46,245 nt of DNA from a virus: IMG/VR virus record IMGVR_UViG_3300004463_000095, positions 1-46,245 of that record. One strand, given 5' to 3'. Positions 13,853-21,295 of the stretch are shown here, piece after piece. Position 1 is the first letter of the stretch; every line of letters starts with the position of its first letter. Made by a program: the position numbers and the translations under genes. The notes beneath the pieces were generated by a model that was not told the DNA's origin, ran no database searches, and worked only from the letters and a program-made list of their open reading frames with translations.

Positions 13853-13965
13853 AATGTCCGCATTGTCAGAATGACGATGAATCTCTCATAGAGAAAACTA
13901 ATCATCCTTTTGTGTTCTTTTGCATAGTTTGTTGTAAAATATTCAGGACTGATATTCAGGAATAA
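13849..13965 (+). CDS. Tiny zinc-ribbon protein, 38 residues
   Basis: ATG 13849 overlaps the upstream TGA by four bases. MKCPHCQNDDESLIEKT ... FCIVCCKIF is a minimal CxxC...CxxC zinc ribbon. Coupled start and the motif support a real gene despite its size. Confidence 0.6.
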   Translation: MKCPHCQNDDESLIEKTNHPFVFFCIVCCKIFRTDIQE

Positions 13966-13967
13966 CA

Positions 13968-14165
13968 ATGGATGAAAACGAAGTAAGGATACGTAAGAGA
14001 ATACTAATCGAACACCTAGATAGATTAATATCATTCAATGGTGGTATGATTGCTTCAGTTCAGCATGATGAGTTTAGCAATGCAATGAAATTCGTTAAAG
14101 CGAGCGCTGTTGAATTGCGCGCAATCTCAGAAATTTTATTAAAGCTGATTGAGGATAACAAATAA
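13968..14165 (+). CDS. Helical hypothetical protein, 65 residues
   Basis: Two bases after the upstream stop. Entirely helical and charged (RIRKRILIEHLDRLISFN ... LRAISEILLKLIEDN). It immediately precedes the RecB/Cas4-like nuclease gene. Function unknown. Confidence 0.65.
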   Translation: MDENEVRIRKRILIEHLDRLISFNGGMIASVQHDEFSNAMKFVKASAVELRAISEILLKLIEDNK

Positions 14166-14167
14166 TA

Positions 14168-15010
14168 ATGGAAGTCCTAATCAAGAAAAAGAATGTCATA
14201 ATGGATAGTCAGATCATTACAACCTTACAAGGTTGTGATAGGAAGGCTGATTATCGATTCAATCATTCTCTCGTGCCTATTAAAGGTAAGTCGCGTAGTC
14301 TAGAAAAAGGTTCATTAGTTCATGAATTCATGGAAGCCTATTATAAGGCTATTAAGAATGGTTCTAATCGTGCCGTAGCAGAATCAATGGGACATGTCGC
14401 CGCGACAAAATATATTAAGGAAATGAAAAATACTCCAACAGAGGAAGCATTAGAAGCTGTTGAAGTATGTCATAAGTATTTGAAACATCGTAAGAATGAT
14501 GCCTGGACGATTATAGATGTTGAGTGTGGGCGCGGCGAGGTTGTATACGAGGATGACGAGATTCGTGTCTTGTATAAGGTTAAATACGATCTTATAGTGG
14601 ACACGAATCAGGAAGTTATATCCGTTGATCATAAGACCATGAGTCGAAATGGTGAGACATTAGGACTCAACAATCAATTCATGGGACAATGCCTATTGCT
14701 AAAAAAGAATAGGATGATGGTTAATAAGATTGGCTTTCAGAAGTCATTAAAGCCTGAGGAACAATTCGTTCGAGTAATGATACCATATTCGAAAGATAGA
14801 TTAGCAGAATTCGTAGAACTAATTGGATACTACGCGAAAGTGTTAGTGAATAATCATGAGAGCGGATATTGGCCCCCGCGCTTCACACAATGTGATAAGT
14901 TTTTCGGATGTGAATATAAGCATGTGTGTGAAGGTGATAGATCTGATAGGAATCGATTGCTAAAAGAACAATTCGTTGTTGGTGAACCTTGGGATGTGGA
15001 AATTGACTAA
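14168..15010 (+). CDS. Cas4/RecB-like PD-(D/E)XK nuclease with probable Fe-S cluster
   Basis: 280 residues. Motifs in order: KGSLVHEF (about 46-53, the conserved His), VKYDLIVD (about 137-144, metal-binding Asp), VISVDHKT (about 148-156, D...K pair) and QFMGQCLL (Q motif). Cys23 in LQGCDRK together with Cys242, Cys248 and Cys254 (QCDKFFGCEYKHVCEG) gives the one-plus-three spacing of 4Fe-4S ligands in Cas4 and AddB-type nucleases. In phages such enzymes process double-strand ends for recombination. No CRISPR or cas1 genes are present, so a recombination exonuclease working with the Sak4-like and SSB-like proteins (16180, 17060) is the best reading. A second ATG 11 codons in is possible. Confidence 0.85.
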   Translation: MEVLIKKKNVIMDSQIITTLQGCDRKADYRFNHSLVPIKGKSRSLEKGSLVHEFMEAYYKAIKNGSNRAVAESMGHVAATKYIKEMKNTPTEEALEAVEVCHKYLKHRKNDAWTIIDVECGRGEVVYEDDEIRVLYKVKYDLIVDTNQEVISVDHKTMSRNGETLGLNNQFMGQCLLLKKNRMMVNKIGFQKSLKPEEQFVRVMIPYSKDRLAEFVELIGYYAKVLVNNHESGYWPPRFTQCDKFFGCEYKHVCEGDRSDRNRLLKEQFVVGEPWDVEID

Positions 15011-15194
15011 TTTAATTGACGATACAGTTTGGATAGTAATAATCAAAGGAACTAATATCATTGAATCAGTATGGTCTACTGAAAAGTTAGCAGTGGCTGC
15101 AATTCAATATCATGCTCATATTGCTCATTTACCAGTAGGTCATTATGATTACGTTCCTAGATTGATGAATACTACTTTGAGATTAGAAAAATGA
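14994..15194 (+). CDS. Small hypothetical protein, 66 residues
   Basis: ATG 14994 lies inside the last codons of the nuclease gene with GGTGA upstream. The first half reads as two strands (VWIVIIKGTNIIESVWST) and the second is helical. Not recognised. Confidence 0.6.
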   Translation: MWKLTNLIDDTVWIVIIKGTNIIESVWSTEKLAVAAIQYHAHIAHLPVGHYDYVPRLMNTTLRLEK

Positions 15195-15409
15195 ATCAAT
15201 TAGAACTAGTCGAAGTCTTGTTAGAACTAATCGCCAAGAACGCAGAACAACCACAAGATAGATTAGACGTGCCATTACTATTGTATATTACAGCATGTAA
15301 AGTGAATGATGTTCCTAAAGTAACAGCAGTATCAGGCGTAGCCGAGTCATGGGACGATATTAACCTAATTTCACCAAATCAAGGAGCTAGTGAAGAAATC
15401 AAGCACTAG
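15191..15409 (+). CDS. Small hypothetical protein, 72 residues
   Basis: Start overlaps the upstream stop (ATGA). A helical N-terminus (MNQLELVEVLLELIAKNAEQ) leads into a hydrophobic helix (LDVPLLLYITACK), ending in a polar, acidic tail. Function unknown. Confidence 0.65.
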   Translation: MNQLELVEVLLELIAKNAEQPQDRLDVPLLLYITACKVNDVPKVTAVSGVAESWDDINLISPNQGASEEIKH

Positions 15410-15417
15410 AAAGTAGA

Positions 15418-15717
15418 ATGTCTAAGAAGTATACCCATTTACATCGTTATACCAAGAAGAAGCTAGGCAAGAACAATTACATTGTGTTCAAATGTAATCT
15501 CGCAGGATGTGACCATTATGTTCGCCGAGAACTAGCCGAAGGTAAAGTATGCGAGTGTAATCGTTGTGGCGAACCTATGGTTTTAAATAAAGCTGCTATG
15601 GAGTTAGCCAAGCCACATTGTGCTAAGTGTGTTGTAAAGAAGGACAAGAATGTCCATGATGCTATTAAGGAATTCTTGGTTAATTCTGAGGAAAAAACTG
15701 GAACGAATGGTGCATAG
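15418..15717 (+). CDS. Zinc-ribbon protein, 99 residues
   Basis: Three Cys groups: FKCNLAGCDHYV, CECNRCGEPMV and HCAKC. This arrangement (CxxxGCxHY...CxRCGxPFxL...LAKPHCxxC) is one I recall as widespread among phage early genes, with no established function; a nucleic-acid or polymerase contact is plausible. The C-terminal part is charged. Confidence 0.75.
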   Translation: MSKKYTHLHRYTKKKLGKNNYIVFKCNLAGCDHYVRRELAEGKVCECNRCGEPMVLNKAAMELAKPHCAKCVVKKDKNVHDAIKEFLVNSEEKTGTNGA

Positions 15718-15805
15718 GCATCATTATTATCTAGTTATTGCTAAAGGTAAGATATATCTAGAATGCCAGTGTGGTCATAAGACTACAGGTTTGATTGGAG
15801 TATGA
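15707..15805 (+). CDS. Possible tiny protein, 32 residues
   Basis: ATG 15707 lies inside the end of the zinc-ribbon gene, and the stop sits just before the next ATG. The product (MVHRHHYYLVIAKGKIYLEC onward) has a strand pair and a CQCGH knuckle that fit the small zinc proteins around it. Support is only context and composition. Confidence 0.35.
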   Translation: MVHRHHYYLVIAKGKIYLECQCGHKTTGLIGV

Positions 15806-15807
15806 AT

Positions 15808-15975
15808 ATGGATGCTACAGAATATCAATTAAAAGCAGAAATATCAGCATTGCGAGAAAGAATTGGTCATATAGAATATACATTGGAAGAGAAACTTGAT
15901 GATAAAATTAAAGAAATAATCAGGCAAGTATTACTTGAAAGTCATTTAATTCAACCAGCAGCAGAGGACGAATAA
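15808..15975 (+). CDS. Small coiled-coil protein, 55 residues
   Basis: ATG 15808 has GGAG eight bases upstream; ATG 15802 two codons earlier is too close to it. The sequence is one long amphipathic helix (YQLKAEISALRERIGHIEYT, KIKEIIRQVLLE), probably a dimer-forming coil. Function unknown. Confidence 0.6.
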   Translation: MDATEYQLKAEISALRERIGHIEYTLEEKLDDKIKEIIRQVLLESHLIQPAAEDE

Positions 15976-15976
15976 A

Positions 15977-16180
15977 ATGCCTAAGTTATATAAGGCAATT
16001 AGAAGATATGAAGTTACTGAAGAAGTTCAAGTATTTGCTGAAAGCGAATATGAAGCAAGAGTTAAGATGGAAGATGATTTAGATGGAGTTACTATCATCA
16101 ATGAAATAGATGGTGACTATGAAATTAGTAGCAGAATAAGTGATATTACTTTACAAACTAAAGTAGGAGATGAGAAGTAA
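15977..16180 (+). CDS. Small hypothetical protein, 67 residues
   Basis: MPKLYKAIRRYEVTEEVQVF ... AESEYEARVKMEDDLDG has the strand, helix, strand pattern of short early proteins that contain an AESEEEAR-type helix. The stop shares a base with the start of the Sak4-like gene. Function unknown. Confidence 0.65.
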   Translation: MPKLYKAIRRYEVTEEVQVFAESEYEARVKMEDDLDGVTIINEIDGDYEISSRISDITLQTKVGDEK

Positions 16181-17055
16181 TGAGCGACATGAGCGCGGTT
16201 AATAACGATTACTTATATTGCCTATTTATGGGCGAGCCAGGAACTAGAAAATCAACTGCTGCGCTCAGTTTTCCTAAGCCCATATACTTCTTTGATTATG
16301 ATAAGAAGATGGGGGCGCTCCGCATTCCAATGAACAAATGGAAAATTTCTAATAAGGATGTTCAATTTGATTCATATACAGATTGGAATAAAGCCGAAGC
16401 AAAGTTAAAGCAGTTACAGTTGAACTGTCCTTTTAGAACTATAGTCTTAGATACCATAACGAGCATGGGCGATTCAGTTAATGACCAAACTTTAAATGTG
16501 AAGTATGGTACAACAACAGCAAGCGGCGCTGAAGCAGGCAAGAGAATAGGTGGAATCGCAGTCAATACCATAGAAGATTTTAACGCAGAAACATCAGCCT
16601 TCCAGAAATTCTTGAAACTCACAAAAGATATTCATCTATACCATAAGGTGAATATCATTCTTATCGCTCATGTCATTCAGACTGAGTATAAATCTCCAGA
16701 CAATAAATCACATATGTCACGAAGTATTGTGACTGGTGTGAAGAAACTTGCCAAGAAAATTCCATCAGTATGTGGTGAGATATACTACTTCTATATTGAT
16801 GGTGGATTTGAAGTAGGTGCTGATGGTAAGTATTGCTTATACACTCAGCATTCTGGTGATGACTTCGCTCGTTCGAGTTTACCATTACCAGCCAAGATTC
16901 AGATTGCTGACGATAGCTTGTATGACAGATACGTTTTACCGGCTATCAAAAAACAACAAGAGGAGACTAAAGCACATGAAAACATGACAAAACAACAACA
17001 GCCAACACCAGCCAACGACAACTCACAACAACGTAGTGGATTTGAAGGAGTATAG
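16180..17055 (+). CDS. Sak4-like RecA-fold ATPase (single-strand annealing recombinase candidate)
   Basis: 291 residues. A RecA-like core begins almost at the N-terminus: Walker A GEPGTRKST (18-26), Walker B FRTIVLDTIT (about 86-95), and a later strand VNIILIAHVIQTE typical of motif 3. This compact build without the RecA N- and C-domains matches Sak4-type phage recombinases (AAA_24-like NTPases), which anneal single strands with help from a phage SSB. The next gene is an SSB-like candidate, the usual partner. The C-terminal tail is Gln-rich (MTKQQQPTPANDN) and may be disordered. It overlaps the TAA of the preceding gene by one base. Confidence 0.8.
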   Translation: MSDMSAVNNDYLYCLFMGEPGTRKSTAALSFPKPIYFFDYDKKMGALRIPMNKWKISNKDVQFDSYTDWNKAEAKLKQLQLNCPFRTIVLDTITSMGDSVNDQTLNVKYGTTTASGAEAGKRIGGIAVNTIEDFNAETSAFQKFLKLTKDIHLYHKVNIILIAHVIQTEYKSPDNKSHMSRSIVTGVKKLAKKIPSVCGEIYYFYIDGGFEVGADGKYCLYTQHSGDDFARSSLPLPAKIQIADDSLYDRYVLPAIKKQQEETKAHENMTKQQQPTPANDNSQQRSGFEGV

Positions 17056-17059
17056 TACA

Positions 17060-17458
17060 ATGCCTATGATTGAATTCTCAGAACGTGACCTACTTCGTGG
17101 TAAGGTTGTAGAACCGGCTTGGTACGTTATGCGTATTGAGTCAATTGGAGAAGCACCGTCGAAAGATGGTGGTAGCGTGAACTTTCCTGTAGAGGGAACC
17201 ATCGTAAAGAACGATGATACTGGTAGCGAGGAATATGCAGGAGTTCCTGTTAGTTGGAACTTCAATTCGAAAGCTATGGGATTCTCTGTGGGATTCCTGA
17301 AAGCTATGGGCGTAGATGTGCAGCCTGGAAAGCGATATGATTTGGGCGGCGCCGCTGGTAAGGAACTGGTAGTATTCGTGGAGAACGCGGAATGGGAAGG
17401 TCGTACTATCAACCGTGTTAATCACAAGTATCGCCAGATGAAGGCTGAAACTGTTTAG
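17060..17458 (+). CDS. Putative single-stranded DNA-binding protein
   Basis: 132 residues from ATG 17060 (AGGAG nine bases upstream). The body alternates beta strands (WYVMRIESIGEAPSKDGG, VNFPVEGTIVK, GVPVSWNFNS, ELVVFVENAEWEGRTINRVN) in a way compatible with an OB fold. Placement directly after a Sak4-like ATPase gene is typical for the phage SSB partner. No acidic SSB tip is present (it ends KAETV). The call is mainly from context. Confidence 0.6.
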   Translation: MPMIEFSERDLLRGKVVEPAWYVMRIESIGEAPSKDGGSVNFPVEGTIVKNDDTGSEEYAGVPVSWNFNSKAMGFSVGFLKAMGVDVQPGKRYDLGGAAGKELVVFVENAEWEGRTINRVNHKYRQMKAETV

Positions 17459-17461
17459 TTT

Positions 17462-17536
17462 TTATGCTGGTCATGACATCCGGTAAGGAGTGGGTTAGGG
17501 TATAAGGATGGAATTTCTAACCACTCACCAGCATAA
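17462..17536 (+). ncRNA. Structured RNA element after the SSB-like gene
   Basis: TTATGCTGGT (17462-17471) pairs perfectly with ACCAGCATAA (17527-17536). Inside, AGTGGGTTAG (17489-17498) pairs with CTAACCACT (17517-17525) with one bulged G. The 3' side continues TTTTCTTATTATAT. It could be a terminator, an attenuator or a separate small RNA. A second stem GGCGG/CCGCC follows before the next gene, near 17595-17615. Confidence 0.5.
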
Positions 17537-17642
17537 TTTTCTTATTATATCTTATGTAGTGAAGTATTGCTACCGCTGAGATATGATGAAGGGTTGGCGG
17601 AACCTTAAAACCGCCATCATTCAGTAATAGAAAGGAAGTGGT

Positions 17643-17834
17643 ATGGATAAAAAAGATATCTTAGAAAAGCTAAATGAGTTTTATAGTACGCTTGAAGATA
17701 TCTTTGATAATGAAGGTATTCTGACAGCAGGTAAAAAACTTGCTAAATTTCGAGATGATTTTGGTGGCTTTACTCAAGAATTAGAAGATGATGTTAGAGA
17801 AGTAGAATCAAATAAGGAGAATTATAATGACTGA
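17643..17834 (+). CDS. Small acidic helical protein, 63 residues
   Basis: GGAAG lies upstream of ATG 17643. MDKKDILEKLNEFYSTLEDI begins a fully helical, strongly acidic protein ending in DDVREVESNKENYND. Coupled to the next, even more acidic gene by an eight-base overlap. Confidence 0.65.
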   Translation: MDKKDILEKLNEFYSTLEDIFDNEGILTAGKKLAKFRDDFGGFTQELEDDVREVESNKENYND

Positions 17835-17970
17835 ACAAGAAAAGACTGACGAGGAAATTCTGGAAGATGATAGCATTGATTCCGAGGAAGAATCGGACGA
17901 TGAAGAATCAGATGATGATTACGATCCTGATTCCGAATCTGATGAAATTTCAGATAAGACACAGAGATAG
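17827..17970 (+). CDS. Very acidic 47-residue protein, possible DNA mimic
   Basis: ATG 17827 has AGGAG upstream. Well over half the residues are Asp, Glu or Ser (for example IDSEEESDDEESDDDYDPDS). Such runs occur in DNA-mimic proteins that block restriction enzymes or histone-like proteins, but also in plain disordered tails. It has no folded-domain signature and could instead be a partner of the preceding acidic protein. Confidence 0.55.
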   Translation: MTEQEKTDEEILEDDSIDSEEESDDEESDDDYDPDSESDEISDKTQR

Positions 17971-17977
17971 AACGAGA

Positions 17978-18114
17978 TGACTCACATGATAATTCTAACC
18001 ATAAATTACTGAGTACTATCGTGATAGGCTACATGCTTCGCGCTGTAGTAGATAGTATGTCATGTGAACGTACCATGTGGCCAATAAGTGGCGAGATGAA
18101 TATCGTGTGAGTCA
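17978..18114 (+). ncRNA. Candidate structured noncoding RNA
   Basis: TGACTCACATGATA (17978-17991) pairs over 14 bp (one G-U) with TATCGTGTGAGTCA (18101-18114). Inside lie TACTATC/GATAGTA (18014-18020/18051-18057), enclosing a UUCG-type hairpin CTACA..TGTAG (18029-18048), and a small stem GCCA/TGGC (18080-18092). The multibranch element abuts an intrinsic terminator at 18115. There is no TTCGA arm or acceptor typical of tRNA. No protein frame is supported here. This is the strongest candidate for a new RNA in the window. Confidence 0.55.
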
Positions 18115-18172
18115 GGGTGCTGCGCATCTTTCAGCTCAATGAGCAACGATAAGTGCGCAGCGCCCATTTTTC
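18115..18172 (+). terminator. Strong intrinsic terminator
   Basis: GGGTGCTGCGCA (18115-18126) pairs with TGCGCAGCGCCC (18154-18165; one G-U) and is followed by ATTTTTC. It closes the transcript carrying the acidic proteins and the structured RNA, so the polymerase genes downstream need readthrough or a new promoter. Confidence 0.8.
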
Positions 18173-18184
18173 ATTTAGTTGATA

Positions 18185-18433
18185 ATGAAAACATACAAAG
18201 AGAAATACGATGACGAGAAATCATGGTTCAAGAAGGTATTGATACTAGATTCCTTCCATAGTTTAATGATAATCAAACATGGTCGGAAATGGACTATCTA
18301 TAATACTGCAAGAAGTTTAGAAGTTAGTCCTGCATTAGTTAGTGAGAATCTCAGAATCGCAGAAGCCCTAAGAAATGGAATAGAATTCAGAAATCGCAGC
18401 GAAGCTGTTAAACTTACAAGGAGAAAAAGATGA
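18185..18433 (+). CDS. Helix-turn-helix DNA-binding protein
   Basis: 82 residues from ATG 18185 (an upstream TTG is rejected). Residues about 38-65 (TIYNTARSLEVSPALVSENL) form a helix-turn-helix with the recognition helix at VSPALVSENLRIAEAL. Basic C-terminus (KLTRRKR). It begins 13 bases after the terminator, so it may control this junction. Its stop overlaps the next gene (ATGA). Confidence 0.75.
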   Translation: MKTYKEKYDDEKSWFKKVLILDSFHSLMIIKHGRKWTIYNTARSLEVSPALVSENLRIAEALRNGIEFRNRSEAVKLTRRKR

Positions 18434-18654
18434 ACGGTTATATCAGCAAGATGGTCCTGAAAGATGGTAGAGAACAGCCATATGCATTTATTACTGGTGA
18501 GGATAATAAGCAGTACTTCCTTCATCGTAATAACTTCGTTGGTAATTGGGACGAACTATCAGGACGGGTAAGTGCTAGCAGTGTGACGAAAGTTAAGTTT
18601 AATACTGTTGACAGTCCTAAAGGTCCGAGGGCTGAGAATTGTGATTTTGTATGA
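18430..18654 (+). CDS. Cold-shock-like domain protein (early block)
   Basis: 74 residues. GYISKMVLKDGREQPYAFIT, QYFLHRNNFVGNW and VKFNTVDSPKGPRAENC follow the cold-shock OB-fold order, including the FLHRNNF strand (like FFHRS) and the final KGPRAxNC strand. The RNP1 position is less conserved than in the late-block copy at 5204. Expected to bind single-stranded nucleic acid. Overlaps both neighbours by four bases. Confidence 0.8.
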   Translation: MNGYISKMVLKDGREQPYAFITGEDNKQYFLHRNNFVGNWDELSGRVSASSVTKVKFNTVDSPKGPRAENCDFV

Positions 18655-18797
18655 CTATATCAGAAGCTATTAAGATTCTAACAGAACTACAAAAGAAATA
18701 TGATAATGTTCAAGTAGCTATGGATTGTCCATTTTGTGGTAAATCAAATGAGGTCAATAAAATAGAAGTAGGACCTCCAGTAGCGAAACTAAAATGA
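18651..18797 (+). CDS. Small protein with one CxxC, 48 residues
   Basis: ATG 18651 overlaps the upstream TGA and its own TGA overlaps the polymerase ATG. Helical N-terminus (MTISEAIKILTELQKKYDNV), then MDCPFCGKSNEVNKIEV, half of a zinc ribbon. Double coupling supports it. Function unknown. Confidence 0.6.
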   Translation: MTISEAIKILTELQKKYDNVQVAMDCPFCGKSNEVNKIEVGPPVAKLK

Positions 18798-21295
18798 ACA
18801 TATACGTGCCAGCACGCGGTAATCCGAACGCGAAGATAGTATTGCTTGGTGAAGCGCCGTCATATGAGGAGGAAGCGGCGCTCGCACCATTCGTAGGAAC
18901 TGCTGGTAGAGAACTTGATAGACTATTAAAAGATGCAGGAATATCAAGAGGTGAATGTTGGATAAGTAATGTCAGCAAGTATATGATCGCGCCTCAAGCG
19001 CGCAAAGGTAAAAAGAAGTTATTTTCAGTTAGAGCAAGTGAAGCAGGTGTAAATCTAAATGAGCAACTCGAAGAGTTGCGAATAGAACTTCAACAGATTA
19101 AACCTAATGTCATAGTTGCATTAGGCGGCACGGCATTATGGGCATTAACAGGGAGTTCTAAAATTGAGAATTATCGAGGTAGTATTCTACTCGCATGGGG
19201 CTGGAAAACGATTCCAACATATCATCCCATGCATCTTCTATATCAAGAGGAAGATTCCAAGGGATATTGGAAACGACAAGTTGTTATCTTTGATCTTAAA
19301 CGAGCTAAAGCACAGTCTAATTTCCCTGAAGTCCGAAGAAGTTCTAGACTTGTTCACATCTGCAAGAATAGTGCGCATTTACAACAATTTATCGGAGATC
19401 ACCTCAGTAACAATCCAGATCCCAGAGTAGCAGAGGACATAGAAGCATTACATTGTATTCCAGTATGTAATGCTTTGGCATTTAACGCGCGCGAGGCAAT
19501 GTCAATTCCATTATGGAATCGTACTCCATTACTAACTATTAGTGAAATTCCAACAAATGATTTAGTTCAATGTTGGATTACCTTAGCCAAATTGAATAGG
19601 AATCCAAAGGTTAAGAAGATAGGTCAGAATTTTAAGTATGACGAGGATAAGTTAACGAAGCTAGGACTAGGATTAGATAGCTTATATAGTGATACATTGT
19701 TGAAAGCGTTCGCGATAGCGCCCGAACTGCCTAAAAAGTTAGCATTTCTTACATCAGTATATACAGACCAACCATACTATAAGGATGAAGGCTCTGAATT
19801 CGATTATACAAAGCATCCTATCAGTCGTCTATTGAACTATAATGGAATCGATGCGATGGTAACTTGGGAGATTGATGATAAACAGGAAGCAGAACTCCAT
19901 GAGATAGGTCAGTGGAAGTTCTACTACAATTTTATCATGAAGCTCCACAAGTTGTACATGGAAATTGAGAACACTGGATTCAGGATTGATGAAGAAAAGC
20001 GTATTGAACTTCTCAAGAAATATGTTAAGTGGCATGAAAGATTAAGATATGAATTGTATAAGTTAGTAGGCGAAGATATAAATGCGAATTCCTGGCAGCA
20101 AGTATCTAAACTGTTGTATGACAAATTAGCATTACCAACTAGGACAGGAACAAATGAAGAAGCGCTCACACAACTCCTTAATACAGCAGCGAAACGTGAT
20201 ATCCAAAGAGATTCCATCACAAATATATTGGATCAGCGTAGAGTTAAGAAAACAATCGGAACGTACTTACTCGCACCTCAAGACTTCGATGGACGAATGC
20301 GCACAACTTATTACCTATGTCTTGAAACTGGGAGAACTGCTACTGGATTACAGGAACCTCCTGTTAGACCTAGAATTGAAGTCCCGGAACTCGAATTTAT
20401 CGGTAAAGAAAGTAAAAAGAAAAAAGAATTAGGTATGGCATTTCAGACCATTACCAAGCATGGTGATATTGGTAATGATGTTCGCGAGATGTTTGTGCCC
20501 GATGAAGGTTGTATATTTCTACAAGCTGATAGCGCACAAGCGGAAGCGCGTGTAGTGTTTATGCTTGCTAATGATATGCAAGCATTAGAAGATATTGATA
20601 AGAGAGATTATCATGCGCTCACAGCATCATGGTTCGTCGGCGGTACAGAAAATGATTGGTCGAAAAAAGTTCTTGGTTATGAACATCCAAATCGTTTTCT
20701 TGGAAAAACTTTGCGACATGCTGGACATTTGGGCGCGAAAGCTAGACGCGCTGCAACTGAAGTTAATACGCAAGCGCGCAAGTATCATATCCCAATAACA
20801 ATCAGCGAAGGCGCTGCGAAAAAAGCATTAGAAACTTTTCATGCGAAGCAGCCTAGTATTCAGAAAATATTTCATGCGTCAATCATTAAACAATTGGAGG
20901 CCAATCGAACTTTGATTGCGCCAGCACCATATGGAATTGATAGTCCGGTTGGTGGTCGTAGAATGTTTTTTGAACGTTGGTCAGATGAATTATTCCGTCA
21001 GGCGTTTTCCTATATTCCCCAAAGGACTGTGTCGGATAATACTAAAGCCGCAGCACTCAGAATTAAGGCGCGCGCAGCATGGATCAAGATTATCGTTGAA
21101 GCGCATGACGCATTGCTTGTAATGGTTCCATTCGTTAGAAGATTTGAAGCTAAAGCAATTCTGAAAGAAGAAATGGAACGACCTATTGATTTTAGTACAT
21201 GCAGCATTAAGCGAGGTATTCTGACGATTCCGTGTGATGTTGAGATTGGTTCTGACTATTGTAACCTCAGTAAATTTAAGGATGTGGCGGCATGA
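18794..21295 (+). CDS. Family A DNA polymerase with N-terminal uracil-DNA glycosylase-like domain
   Basis: 833 residues in three parts. (1) Residues 1-175: family 4 UDG-like domain with GEAPSYEEE (19-27), PFVGTAG (32-38) and the late TYHPMHLL (142-149). (2) Residues about 205-365: 3'-5' exonuclease with DIE (215-217), QNFKYDED (278-285) and YNGID (349-353). (3) Residues about 375-833: polymerase with motif A LQADSAQAEAR (576-586), motif B around FLGKTLRHAGHLGAKARRA (635-653) and motif C EAHDALLV (769-776). Motif C lacks the usual Glu of HDE, and motif B has HLG where NFG/YG is common. The UDG part could recognise uracil in template or modified DNA. It is presumably the replicative polymerase. 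Confidence 0.93.
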   Translation: MNIYVPARGNPNAKIVLLGEAPSYEEEAALAPFVGTAGRELDRLLKDAGISRGECWISNVSKYMIAPQARKGKKKLFSVRASEAGVNLNEQLEELRIELQQIKPNVIVALGGTALWALTGSSKIENYRGSILLAWGWKTIPTYHPMHLLYQEEDSKGYWKRQVVIFDLKRAKAQSNFPEVRRSSRLVHICKNSAHLQQFIGDHLSNNPDPRVAEDIEALHCIPVCNALAFNAREAMSIPLWNRTPLLTISEIPTNDLVQCWITLAKLNRNPKVKKIGQNFKYDEDKLTKLGLGLDSLYSDTLLKAFAIAPELPKKLAFLTSVYTDQPYYKDEGSEFDYTKHPISRLLNYNGIDAMVTWEIDDKQEAELHEIGQWKFYYNFIMKLHKLYMEIENTGFRIDEEKRIELLKKYVKWHERLRYELYKLVGEDINANSWQQVSKLLYDKLALPTRTGTNEEALTQLLNTAAKRDIQRDSITNILDQRRVKKTIGTYLLAPQDFDGRMRTTYYLCLETGRTATGLQEPPVRPRIEVPELEFIGKESKKKKELGMAFQTITKHGDIGNDVREMFVPDEGCIFLQADSAQAEARVVFMLANDMQALEDIDKRDYHALTASWFVGGTENDWSKKVLGYEHPNRFLGKTLRHAGHLGAKARRAATEVNTQARKYHIPITISEGAAKKALETFHAKQPSIQKIFHASIIKQLEANRTLIAPAPYGIDSPVGGRRMFFERWSDELFRQAFSYIPQRTVSDNTKAAALRIKARAAWIKIIVEAHDALLVMVPFVRRFEAKAILKEEMERPIDFSTCSIKRGILTIPCDVEIGSDYCNLSKFKDVAA

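Noticed and set aside
14168-15010. Cas4 as part of a CRISPR adaptation module
   Set aside because: No cas1, cas2 or repeat-spacer array in the genome. The neighbours are replication and recombination genes.
17978-18114. tRNA gene
   Set aside because: Multibranch fold, but no TTCGA-type T-arm, no 7-bp acceptor with CCA-like end and no anticodon arm at proper distance.
18185-18433. Lysogeny repressor
   Set aside because: There is a helix-turn-helix, but the protein is short, has no dimer or peptidase domain, no divergent cro-like gene, and no integrase is present.
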